A stretch of DNA of 64,000 bases, from contig JBFMDH010000025.1 in the NCBI GenBank assembly GCA_040754075.1, positions 1 to 64,000 on the forward strand, read 5' to 3'. Source of the stretch: Acidobacteriota bacterium. Its GTDB lineage: Bacteria; Acidobacteriota; Blastocatellia; UBA7656. The notes beneath the pieces were generated by a model. It searched no databases and was not told the DNA's origin. It worked only from the letters and a program-made list of their open reading frames with translations. Below are positions 18,344 through 27,024 of this stretch, piece by piece (position 1 is the first letter of the stretch; each line of letters opens with the position of its first letter). Made by a program: the position numbers and the translations under genes.

Positions 18344-19366
18344 CTACAACCCCGATTTTGGCGCGGGAACCGTTTCAATCAACCGTTTAATCACATCATC
18401 TGAATTGACGCGCTCGGATTCCGCATGGAAATTCAATAAAATGCGATGGCGTAAAATCGGATAGGCGAGGGCGCGAATGTCTTCAACGCTGACATTGTAA
18501 CGCCCGCTGATGACGGCGCGCGCTTTACCGCCGAGCGCCAGAAATTGCGAAGCGCGAATCGACGCGCCCCAGTTCACCCATTTTTTAATGAAATCCGGCG
18601 CGCCGTCCACAACCGGGCGACTTGCAGTGACCAGTTTAACGGCATAGCGGGTTACGGCTTCGGAAATCGGTACACGGCGAACCAGTTTTTGAAAGGCGAG
18701 AATATCTTCACCCGAAACATTTTGTTCAAAATTGAATTCCTGAACCGAAGTGGTGCGGCTGACCACTTCGACTTCATCATCTTCGCTCAAATAGCCGATA
18801 CGGATGTTGAACATAAAGCGGTCGAGTTGCGCTTCCGGCAACGGATAGGTGCCTTCCATTTCAATCGGGTTTTGGGTGGCGAGCACATAAAACGGTTTCG
18901 GGAGATTATAAGTCGTGCCTTGAACCGTAACGCTGCCTTCCTGCATGGCTTCAAGTAACGCCGCCTGGGTTTTGGGCGGGGTGCGGTTGATTTCATCTGC
19001 CAGCACGATGTTGGCAAACAGCGGACCACGAATAAATTGCATCTGGCGATGACCGGTGGCGCGGTCTTCTTCAATCACATCGGTTCCGGTGATGTCAGAC
19101 GGCATCAAATCAGGAGTAAATTGAATGCGTTTGAATGATAAATCCAGGATGTTGGCGACCGTGCGAATCAACAAGGTTTTCGCCAGTCCCGGCACCCCGC
19201 TCACCAGTGAGTGACCGCCGACAAACAGCGAAATCAACACCTGATCAACAACCTCATCTTGCCCGACAATTACTTTTCTGACTTCGTGAATTATTTGCTC
19301 TCGCGCGGAAAGCAGTTTTTCCAAAAGTGCATCTTCTTGAACAATCTCTCTCGTGTCTATTGCCAT
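18344..19366 (-). CDS. MoxR-family AAA+ ATPase
   Basis: A 340-aa chaperone-like ATPase that remodels or activates partner proteins, typically those with VWA domains. Walker A is GVPGLAKTLL (about 59-68). Walker B/sensor is in LADEINRTPPKTQAALLEAM (about 122-141). The C-terminal lid follows. Its VWA, DUF58 and BatA partners lie in the same run. A 28-bp inverted repeat separates it from the DUF4159 gene upstream, so a promoter or transcript end may lie there. Confidence 0.93.
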   Translation of the reverse strand: MAIDTREIVQEDALLEKLLSAREQIIHEVRKVIVGQDEVVDQVLISLFVGGHSLVSGVPGLAKTLLIRTVANILDLSFKRIQFTPDLMPSDITGTDVIEEDRATGHRQMQFIRGPLFANIVLADEINRTPPKTQAALLEAMQEGSVTVQGTTYNLPKPFYVLATQNPIEMEGTYPLPEAQLDRFMFNIRIGYLSEDDEVEVVSRTTSVQEFNFEQNVSGEDILAFQKLVRRVPISEAVTRYAVKLVTASRPVVDGAPDFIKKWVNWGASIRASQFLALGGKARAVISGRYNVSVEDIRALAYPILRHRILLNFHAESERVNSDDVIKRLIETVPAPKSGL

Positions 19367-19381
19367 TATCTCCTCTGTGAA

Positions 19382-19450
19382 TGATGAGCGATGAGTAATG
19401 CGTGATGAGCAAACCTTTAATACTCATCACGCATTACTCATCGCTCATCA
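19382..19450. repeat. 28-bp perfect inverted repeat, 13-nt loop
   Basis: Arms 19382-19409 and 19423-19450 are exact complements; each arm contains the near-repeat GATGAG…GATGAG…GATGAG. The loop is 19410-19422. It fills the space between the DUF4159 gene and moxR. No T-run follows on the minus strand, so it may be a dispersed palindromic element or an RNA processing or stability hairpin between operon segments. Confidence 0.85.
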
Positions 19451-19456
19451 CTCTAA

Positions 19457-20281
19457 TCAATGTGTCATCGCGTAAAAGATGTAATTGACGCCGAATTTAT
19501 AAGCGGTATTCGATTCTTCTATCGGCGCAAATGGGTCGTTTGACCATTGCCAGTAATCGCTCACATCATAGTTAAAATTGATAATCATCATCAAGCGACC
19601 GTGTTTATCTTCCATTCCCAGAAATTGCGGATTGAAATTATAGCCGCGCTGGCGATACATCGGATTGAGTTCCAGTGTTTTGATTGAGAAAAAACAGTTG
19701 AAAATCGGATGCGATACGTCGAGCGGTTTGATTTTATATTCTTCTTCGGGAAAGGCGCGTTTGACATATTCAAAAAAGTTTTGATATTCCCAATCGCCGC
19801 GAAAATCATCGACGATTAAAAACCCACCGCGCAGCAAATATTCGCGCATCCCTTTGATTTCATCTTCACTCATATCGAGATGCCCGACTTCACAAATATA
19901 AGCCAATGGGTATTTGTGAAGGTTCGGGTCGTTGAAGGTGAATACATATTCGTTTTCTTCAACATACACCGGCGTTTTTGAGACTTCGGACAAAATTTTT
20001 CTTAAATGAAGTCCGGCTTCAGGGAAATCATGTGACCATTGTTCGCCGCGATCTCCCCAGTATCCGCCGGGGAAAATCGGCCCGAAATGAATGCGCGCGA
20101 ACATGAATTTATCGGATAAATCTTTCTGTTCACCCATGCGGTTGTCCGGATAAGAAAATTTGCTTTTGTCGGAGAGTTTATTTGCGGTGCGCTCTCCTTC
20201 ACCTTCGGCGCGAAATGCCGCAGGCAAGGCAATCAACATCATCATGGTTATGAAAAGTGCAACAACCATTTTTTTATTCAT
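19457..20281 (-). CDS. DUF4159 secreted protein
   Basis: A 274-aa protein with an N-terminal signal or anchor (MVVALFITMMMLIALPAAF). The rest is a DUF4159 domain: FMFARIHFGP, WSHDFPEAGLHL, LRGGFLIVDDFRG (about residues 150-162) and a closing Trp/Tyr-rich part NYDVSDYWQWSND. DUF4159 has an amidotransferase-like Rossmann core without catalytic residues. The family is commonly encoded next to MoxR, BatA and VWA genes, as here. Role unknown, presumably extracytoplasmic. Confidence 0.85.
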   Translation of the reverse strand: MNKKMVVALFITMMMLIALPAAFRAEGEGERTANKLSDKSKFSYPDNRMGEQKDLSDKFMFARIHFGPIFPGGYWGDRGEQWSHDFPEAGLHLRKILSEVSKTPVYVEENEYVFTFNDPNLHKYPLAYICEVGHLDMSEDEIKGMREYLLRGGFLIVDDFRGDWEYQNFFEYVKRAFPEEEYKIKPLDVSHPIFNCFFSIKTLELNPMYRQRGYNFNPQFLGMEDKHGRLMMIINFNYDVSDYWQWSNDPFAPIEESNTAYKFGVNYIFYAMTH

Positions 20282-20343
20282 AACTTCACCGACTCATCAA
20301 AGAAAATACTGCTGTAAATTGGATAATCCCTTAACCCGGTAAA

Positions 20344-22959
20344 TCAATTTTCACCGCGAATCTTGAGCAACAGTTCCTGCGCCTTTTCAAATCCGGGCGC
20401 GATTTCCAAAGACTTTAAGATTTCGCGTTTCGCCTCTTTTTTATCTCCACTGGCTTCGAGCGCGCGGGCTAGATCGAATCGCGCGCCCGCTTCATCAGGC
20501 GGTTCAAGCGTCACCACTACGCGATATTCGCGAATGGAATCGCCAAGCTTCCCTTGTTCAAAATAAGCATCTCCGGCGAGCTTATGCAAGCTGGCATCAA
20601 AGGGCGAGATGTAAAAACTTGTCATAATGATATTGAGCGCGCCCGCTTTATCACCCGATTCGAGTTTCAACTGTCCGAGTCGTTTATAAGCTTCGGCATC
20701 GGTCTCATTAAAGCGAATCAACGATTCCAATGCGCCAATCGCCTCGGCTTTTTTTCCTTGCGCGAGGTAAATTTCGGCGAGCAATTCGTAAGGATTGCCG
20801 TCTCCCGAATAATAAGGAAAAAGTTCGATGGCGCGTTTCAGATGTTCAATGGCTTTTGCCTGATCGTTTTCGGATTTGTAAATCGCTCCCATTCTCAAAT
20901 TGGCAAAATAATCATTCGGTCGCGTGGTTAGCACCGCTGATAAAACCGCTTTCGCCTGTTTTGGGTCATTGGTGGTTTGCGTCGGTCCTTTGCCCAACGC
21001 CTCGATATATTTTGACACTTTGGCATTAAGAAACTCTTTAAATGCCTGGTCGAATTTTTCAGGCGTAAGTTGCAAGGCGCGTTGCAAAACCTCAGTGTCT
21101 TTCAATCCTTCTTTATATGCCGCCAGCATTTTTAAAATCGTCTCGAAGCCATATTTTTCTTCGACAAACTCACAAACCTGTGAGGCTTGAAAATAAGCAA
21201 TCGGCACGCCGTCCGGGGTGGTCGGGCGCGTGAAGGCTTTATCCAAATCGGCTATTTTGACGAAGCGACCATCGGTATAAGCTTTCAAGGTCTCGAAACG
21301 CCAATCATCGCCCCAACCGGTTCGCGCTCGCCGTTCTTCATAAACCGAAAGCCCTTCAGAGAACCAACGCGGGATTTTGAAATCGGTCATCTGCAACGAG
21401 ATGACATGCATGTATTCGTGCCAAAGCGTGCTGCCCCAATTGAACTCGCCAGCTTCGCGTGCCGACGGGCTATCCATCGCAATCGTCGGGCCGAAACAGA
21501 CGCCGAGCGCGCCAAGCCCCGGAAGCCCCAAGGCTTTTACGGCAAAGTCTTCGTGGTTTTCAAAAATCTCTACGGTAATCGGCGATTTCGGCGTGAATTT
21601 ATATTTCGTGGTTAATTTTTTGTGTGCCTCTTCGGCTAGTTCCGCCGCATACGGCGCAAGCGCTCCGGTTTCATCCGGCGCGGTGCGAATGATAAATGGA
21701 TCGCGCAAGGTGTCTCGGTACTCTTTCATAGTATCAAGCAAATCGAGCGTATTTTTTGCCCATACATTGAACGGGTCGCCTTCAAATGCCTTTTCGAGTT
21801 CTTCACGCCCTTCTGCCGATTTGCCTACGCGAAGCAGTTGAATGCCAAGCTGGGTTCGCGCGCTCCACAAATTGGGCGAAAGCTCGACGGCGCGTTTGTA
21901 ATATTCGACGGCATCAAAATAGCGGCGATTGTTTACGGAAAAATGACCGAGGGTTTCAAAATAGACACCGGCTTTCGGATTGATCGCGAGCACACGTTTA
22001 GTCTCGGCATCGAATTCGCCGGGTTTTCCACTTAGAAAAAACATCGCTCCGCGAATCGCCCGCGCTTCAACCGAGTTGGGGTTAATCGCCAACGCCCGTT
22101 CGACGGTTTTATTCGCTTCATCGAATTTTTCATCTTCCAGTTCGAGCCACGATTTTAAAACCAGCCCCCGAACAAAATTAGGATTGATTTTCAAAGCCAT
22201 TTCGACCGCGCCACTCGCTTCACGCGAAAATGCCTGCCGTTTGGTATCGGCCAATCCGACAATTGCATCGGGTGAACTAGCGTTGATTTGCAGCGCATCA
22301 TTAAACAAGCTTTCGGCTTCACCGTAATTATATTTTTCGCTCAACAATTCGCCCTGCCCGATGAAAGCTTCGGCATAAGTTTCATCGGCATCCCTCGCAT
22401 CAATAAAGATGTCATTGGCATCTTGATACTTTTCAAGCAAGGCAAACGTCTTGGCGAAAATCGTCAAGGTTTCTGCGCCATTTTCATTATCACTGTTGTA
22501 TTTTTCCGCGAGGTCAACCAAAACCACTTTGGCTTCATCGGTTTTCCCTTGCGCGATGAGGGCACGCCCTTTATTCAACAGGGCGCGGTAAAGGGTAGCG
22601 CCTTTGCCGGTCTTTGCCGCGCGGTCAAAATCGGCTGCGGCTTCAACATATCGTCCGGTCGCAAATTCGATATTCGCGAGCGCGATTCTCAAGCCCGCAT
22701 CATTGGGTGATTTCGCCAGGAATTCTTTGACACGCTTTTCGGCAACCGCATATTCCCCGATTTCGGTTTGTGCGCGGATAAGCAGTTCCTGCGCCTCGCG
22801 GTTGTCCGGCTGTTTTTCAAGCATCGCATTGCAATGTGCAATCGCTTCTTTATATGTGCCGGTTTTGAAAAAAATTTTGCCGCGTTCGATGGATAAATCC
22901 TGAGCGACACTCACGCAACTGAGCGCCAAGCCTAATAAAATAATTCCTAGATGCTTCAT
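20344..22959 (-). CDS. TPR-repeat protein with gluzincin (peptidase MA-like) domain
   Basis: An 871-aa secreted protein. A signal peptide (MKHLGIILLGLALSCVSVA) is followed by about ten TPR units (to about residue 400). A metallopeptidase domain comes next with HEYMH near residue 509 and the downstream Glu in WFSEGLSVYEE about 20 residues later. More TPR units (about 650-865) complete it. HExxH plus a distal Glu is the zinc signature of gluzincins, so it may be an active periplasmic peptidase or a peptidase-like binding protein. It lies in the minus-strand envelope series with 62 bp to DUF4159. Confidence 0.8.
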   Translation of the reverse strand: MKHLGIILLGLALSCVSVAQDLSIERGKIFFKTGTYKEAIAHCNAMLEKQPDNREAQELLIRAQTEIGEYAVAEKRVKEFLAKSPNDAGLRIALANIEFATGRYVEAAADFDRAAKTGKGATLYRALLNKGRALIAQGKTDEAKVVLVDLAEKYNSDNENGAETLTIFAKTFALLEKYQDANDIFIDARDADETYAEAFIGQGELLSEKYNYGEAESLFNDALQINASSPDAIVGLADTKRQAFSREASGAVEMALKINPNFVRGLVLKSWLELEDEKFDEANKTVERALAINPNSVEARAIRGAMFFLSGKPGEFDAETKRVLAINPKAGVYFETLGHFSVNNRRYFDAVEYYKRAVELSPNLWSARTQLGIQLLRVGKSAEGREELEKAFEGDPFNVWAKNTLDLLDTMKEYRDTLRDPFIIRTAPDETGALAPYAAELAEEAHKKLTTKYKFTPKSPITVEIFENHEDFAVKALGLPGLGALGVCFGPTIAMDSPSAREAGEFNWGSTLWHEYMHVISLQMTDFKIPRWFSEGLSVYEERRARTGWGDDWRFETLKAYTDGRFVKIADLDKAFTRPTTPDGVPIAYFQASQVCEFVEEKYGFETILKMLAAYKEGLKDTEVLQRALQLTPEKFDQAFKEFLNAKVSKYIEALGKGPTQTTNDPKQAKAVLSAVLTTRPNDYFANLRMGAIYKSENDQAKAIEHLKRAIELFPYYSGDGNPYELLAEIYLAQGKKAEAIGALESLIRFNETDAEAYKRLGQLKLESGDKAGALNIIMTSFYISPFDASLHKLAGDAYFEQGKLGDSIREYRVVVTLEPPDEAGARFDLARALEASGDKKEAKREILKSLEIAPGFEKAQELLLKIRGEN

Positions 22960-22986
22960 AAATAACTACCTGTCTGATGCAATGCT

Positions 22987-24051
22987 CTATTTTTTTCTTG
23001 CTTTGATTTGCCGGTTGGTTTTCGCCAGTTCAACCAGCAACCGCTCAAGTTCAGTTTCGTACTCTTCGACTTGCATTTCCGGTTTGCGCGCTTTGAGTTT
23101 TTCAATATCGACTTCGAGTTGTTGTTTGATCTCCAACAGGCGAATGACCTCGACATCGTTAGCGGCTTCTTCAACCGATTTGGAATCGAGATATGTGGTT
23201 TTGGCAATCGCGCCATCGCCGTCGCCAGCCTGTTCATGTCCCGTGCCATCGCCATTGTCATCAATCAAGGCGTGTTCGGTTGCAAGTCTGGTCTTTTGTT
23301 TATACCAGTCCTGAGTAACTTTGGTTGCAAAATTGAATGCTTCAAGAATTGAAATGCGACCGCTTTTATCGGTATCCGCCGCGCTTTCGGTCAAGGCTTT
23401 AATAAACGGTTCAGCAAAGTAGGTGGCATTTTGTTCGTTGCCGCTGCGAGTGGCGGTTAAAACAATGCGATTTTCAGCAGAAAGCGGCTTGATGAAATCA
23501 CCTGATGAACTGGTGGTATTGACGAATATATTGCGCCTGGTTGGTAAGTCTCCGATGAGTTTGGCATATTCTTTGGCATTGATATCGGGACCGACGAGAT
23601 TGAATTTTGGATTTTCGGCTTCGGCGGAACCGTGCCCAATCAAACAGATAAACACCAGACCTTCGGGCTTGCTCGCGGCTTTAATTGCGGCAAAGGCTTT
23701 GCGGGTTTCCTCTGCGGTGGCGCGCGCGAAATTTCCCTGTGCCACATTTTCCGCGGCGCTCACCACGTTTTCAGTTAACAGGTAAACCTGTTTTTCATCA
23801 AATCCCAGTTTGTTGGTAAGCGTGTCGTAAAGTTGCATCGCCTGCGCGGTGAATTTTTTGGTATAGCTTTCTTCGCCGCCAACCCCGGCAATCACCAGCG
23901 CAAATTTATTGGGGTCGATGGTGGCGCGTTTGGTTTGCGGTTTTTCTTGTGCAGGTTTTTCAGGTGTTGATTGATTGCTCTGCTCGCCCGCATTGACGCA
24001 GGCGCATAAGGCAACACATAAAATCAAGAGGGATGCAGAAAACTTTTTCAT
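22987..24051 (-). CDS. Caspase-fold (C13/C14-like) lipoprotein, catalytic Cys apparently lost
   Basis: A 354-aa protein. MKKFSASLLILCVALCAC is a lipoprotein-like signal with the Cys near residue 16-18. A Pro/Gln linker leads to a caspase-like domain: FALVIAGVGG, a His loop LIGHGSAE, and the strand IFVNTTSSSGDF. In C13/C14 peptidases the last motif is D/N-x-C-x-S-G; here the Cys position is Thr. The C-terminus (about 300-354) is a charged coiled coil. With the Cys gone it may be a pseudo-protease or scaffold. ATG 24051 is chosen because it gives the signal peptide at the N-terminus; the longer frame begins with TTG. Confidence 0.7.
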   Translation of the reverse strand: MKKFSASLLILCVALCACVNAGEQSNQSTPEKPAQEKPQTKRATIDPNKFALVIAGVGGEESYTKKFTAQAMQLYDTLTNKLGFDEKQVYLLTENVVSAAENVAQGNFARATAEETRKAFAAIKAASKPEGLVFICLIGHGSAEAENPKFNLVGPDINAKEYAKLIGDLPTRRNIFVNTTSSSGDFIKPLSAENRIVLTATRSGNEQNATYFAEPFIKALTESAADTDKSGRISILEAFNFATKVTQDWYKQKTRLATEHALIDDNGDGTGHEQAGDGDGAIAKTTYLDSKSVEEAANDVEVIRLLEIKQQLEVDIEKLKARKPEMQVEEYETELERLLVELAKTNRQIKARKK

Positions 24052-24114
24052 GACGCTTTCATGTGGTTTGAAAACGAATTCAATCAATTCGTCAAACCCT
24101 GTTTGAAATAATTT

Positions 24115-26400
24115 TTAAGCCAGTCCTTTGCGTTTGCGGATGAACCATTCGGCTGCGGCAAGGGCAATAGCCAGCAGGAAATTAAACGGCATATCCCAGA
24201 GGTCATAAGTAACGCGCACCGAGTTATTGCTTTCTCTGTGGGTCAAATCTTCGAGCAAATTTTTGGTTTCGCTCGGGGTGTAATAATTGCCGCCGGTTTC
24301 GCTTGCCACGCGACGGAGCAATTCGCGATTTTGCGCCGCGTCATAAGCTTCGCGATTGATTTTCCCGACAATAAAACTGGCAACCCCGCTTCCTAATCCC
24401 GCCTGTGATTTATCGCCGCGTTTGGCTGAGCTTTCGATTTTGTAAAGCCCTTCTTCCTCCGGTATGAATGAGCCGATATATCCTTCAAATCCCGAATCGG
24501 TTGACGGTTTCACGGGAACTTCAATCGTTGAACCCGATGGCGAAATCACTTTGGCGGTAACCTGTGCGCCGCTGACATTGAGATATTTCTCATCACCGAC
24601 TTCGACTTTGATTTTGACTTCCTCACGCGGGTTGTAAAATCCACGTTCGGTGAATGCCTCGACGCGATGGCGAACCGATTCGACAAGGTAACGCGAGAGA
24701 TTGAGCCAAAAAGTCTCGAACGATTTATTTTTTGAATCCAGCATCATGCGCCAGCGCCAGGTGTCAGACGCCAGAAATGCCATTGTTCGCCCGCGACCAT
24801 AGCGCTCTTCGATAAGTAGTGGCACCGCGCGATTGCCGGTTGTGCTTTTGGCTTCGAGTAAGACGGTCGCGCCGGGTTTAATTTCGGTAGCGATTTCAGG
24901 GAGAGTGATTGGCGGCAACTGTTCCCAGGCTTTGGCGTTGGTTTCAGCCTGTTCAACCAGTTGCACGGCTTGATGCTCTTTGCCGCGCGCCGTCAATTGA
25001 GCCTTGAAGGTTTGGCTTTCTGTTGTCGTTTCGCCTTTCATAAAAATCGGCAGCAAATCGGCAATTGGCGTGTTGGTGTAGCCGCCCTGCATTAAAGATT
25101 TCGCGCCGCCGAGAACCAGAAGCGTGCCACCGCGCCGCGACACGAATTGTTCGAGGGCGCGAAGTTGGTCGAAACTGAAAAAGGTCGCTTCGATACTGCC
25201 AATAACGATGGCGTCATATTTAAATAGTTCTTCTTCGGTTTTCGGAAAGCCTTGAACCAACTCATCGGGATTTTCTATGCCCTGACGATAGTATTTACCA
25301 TCGGCGGAACGCAGGATTGAAATCAGCGTCATATTTTTTTCTTCAGCGAAGGCTGATCGCAATTTGCCATATTCCCAACGAGGTTCACCTTCAATGTAGA
25401 GAATTTTCGGATGCGCGTCTTCGACCTCAACAACAACTTCGGCAGCGTTGTTATCAACGATGGGTTCACCTTCTGCGGGTTTGACGCTGAGCGCGTAGCG
25501 GTGTACGCCGAGAGTTAACGGTTTGAAATTGACCTTGGCAACGGTGGTCGCTTCACCTTGTAAAGTGACCGGTTGAGAGCGCAGCGGGTGTCCGTCTTCG
25601 AGCAAATCCACCTGGACAACCTGTTGCCCATCACCGCTGCCTTTCAGCAAAACTTCTGTGGTGATGGTTGACCCGGCAATCACCCGACGCGGTGCGGTAG
25701 CGCGGATGACCTCGACATCATTTTCGATTTTCGTGGGACCGACGCCAATGGTGAAAACCGGCAGATTACGGGCTTTCAAATTCGTGAGTGTATTTGAAAG
25801 ATTGTTTGCCGCATCGGCTTCAGCGTTGCTTGCGCCATCGCTGATGACCACGATACCCGATACCGGAAGCCCTGCCGCATCGCGAACGCTTTGTTCGATG
25901 GCGGTGGTCAGGTTGGTCTGTTCACCTTCACCTGTGAGTAAACCGGCATCGGCGCGCTCGGCATTATTGGAAAATTTATAAGTGCGAATTTTAAAGTTTG
26001 AGGAGAGTTGTTGATTAAACTGACCATCGCTTGCCAGCAATTTTTTAATCGTTTCAAGGCGCGTCGGATTGGTTTCATCGGCAAGTTGCATACTGGATGA
26101 ATCATCCATTAACACCAGCACGTAACTGGATTGTGGCAGAACCGCCGGAACCACAATGATAGGACGCATAATACAGAAAACGATTAAGGCGATGAGGCAG
26201 GTGCGAAGCGCCATCAGACCGATGCGCCACTCAGTAGGGAGTTGGGCAGAAAAGCGCACATAGATGAAATAGAGCAAAGCCGCAATTCCGATGATAGCAA
26301 CCACCAGCATCCACCATTGCGGACGCACACCAAATCCGAATTGGCTTTTTGAAAATAAAGCGGCTCGATACTTGAACAGGAAGCTAATTAAAGGCTCCAA
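24115..26400 (-). CDS. VWA and amidotransferase-like membrane protein
   Basis: A 761-aa membrane protein, first gene of the minus-strand envelope series. Two helices (about 30-50 and 60-82) precede a VWA domain with the metal site DDSSSM (about 97-102). Beta domains and a glutamine-amidotransferase-like fold (RRGGTLLVLGGAKS, about 418-431) follow. A Pro/Gly-rich extracytoplasmic part and a C-terminal helix (about 735-755) end the protein. The start is TTG at 26400, supported by AGGAGGG six bases upstream; no ATG is nearby. It resembles the BatA/VWA protein at 13369-15402 in layout without the BatA N-terminus, so the block carries two related VWA proteins. Presumed MoxR client. Confidence 0.82.
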   Translation of the reverse strand: MEPLISFLFKYRAALFSKSQFGFGVRPQWWMLVVAIIGIAALLYFIYVRFSAQLPTEWRIGLMALRTCLIALIVFCIMRPIIVVPAVLPQSSYVLVLMDDSSSMQLADETNPTRLETIKKLLASDGQFNQQLSSNFKIRTYKFSNNAERADAGLLTGEGEQTNLTTAIEQSVRDAAGLPVSGIVVISDGASNAEADAANNLSNTLTNLKARNLPVFTIGVGPTKIENDVEVIRATAPRRVIAGSTITTEVLLKGSGDGQQVVQVDLLEDGHPLRSQPVTLQGEATTVAKVNFKPLTLGVHRYALSVKPAEGEPIVDNNAAEVVVEVEDAHPKILYIEGEPRWEYGKLRSAFAEEKNMTLISILRSADGKYYRQGIENPDELVQGFPKTEEELFKYDAIVIGSIEATFFSFDQLRALEQFVSRRGGTLLVLGGAKSLMQGGYTNTPIADLLPIFMKGETTTESQTFKAQLTARGKEHQAVQLVEQAETNAKAWEQLPPITLPEIATEIKPGATVLLEAKSTTGNRAVPLLIEERYGRGRTMAFLASDTWRWRMMLDSKNKSFETFWLNLSRYLVESVRHRVEAFTERGFYNPREEVKIKVEVGDEKYLNVSGAQVTAKVISPSGSTIEVPVKPSTDSGFEGYIGSFIPEEEGLYKIESSAKRGDKSQAGLGSGVASFIVGKINREAYDAAQNRELLRRVASETGGNYYTPSETKNLLEDLTHRESNNSVRVTYDLWDMPFNFLLAIALAAAEWFIRKRKGLA

Positions 26401-27024
26401 TTTACCCTCCTACAAACGACGCTTAAACGGGCTGGAATGGTGGTTCGATTAAATTGTAGATGCTAACCACCTAAACTTGCAAAAGTTTCATTATTATTTC
26501 CCAAACCGCAGGGCAATTAAATGGGGAACTGGCTTTGGAGTGCGGCGACAGTAGAATTATACTCTGCGTTATCGAACTCCACAGAAAGCGTCTTGCATCC
26601 GGTGACCGACATCGAACCGAATTGTGTTTAACCGGATGACAACCTTCAAAATAAGATGAAGGGATTAGCCTGAACTCCAGGCTATTAAATGTCGAATGGC
26701 TTCAAATAAAAAATATTCAATCTATCTGTATATCCTTAACAACTGAATTTGACCCTTAATTGACCATGCTATAAACTTCCCCGCGCACTGTCAGGCTGTA
26801 CGATCTTGTTCTGAAGTTTCCGAATTACTAAACAAATAGCATCATCATTCAGTTGAATTGTAACTAAAAGCTTTTAATGCATCTTCGCACGGGAAGCTTT
26901 ATGGTATCAGATTAGGCAGATAATCTTTCGCAGCAAATTGCGAGGAACCAACCCTGTAGAGATAAGACAGAAGTATCAAAATTAAACCCGGCATCAATCT
27001 TAAATTCAAATTGGAGGACCAATA
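26401..27024. other. 624-bp gene-free region between divergent genes
   Basis: No credible reading frame or tRNA-like fold is seen. It contains a short hairpin TAGCCTG/CAGGCTA at 26666-26684 and a distant 7-bp pair CATCCGG/CCGGATG (about 26597 and 26633). It must carry the promoters of the VWA membrane protein (minus) and the large secreted protein (plus). Its size leaves room for a long leader or a small RNA. Confidence 0.6.
26749..26775 (+). promoter_or_regulatory. Possible sigma-70-type promoter
   Basis: TTGACC (26749-26754) and TATAAA (26770-26775) are separated by 15 bp, slightly short of the usual 17. It would leave a leader of about 240 nt before ATG 27025. Weak call. Confidence 0.3.
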
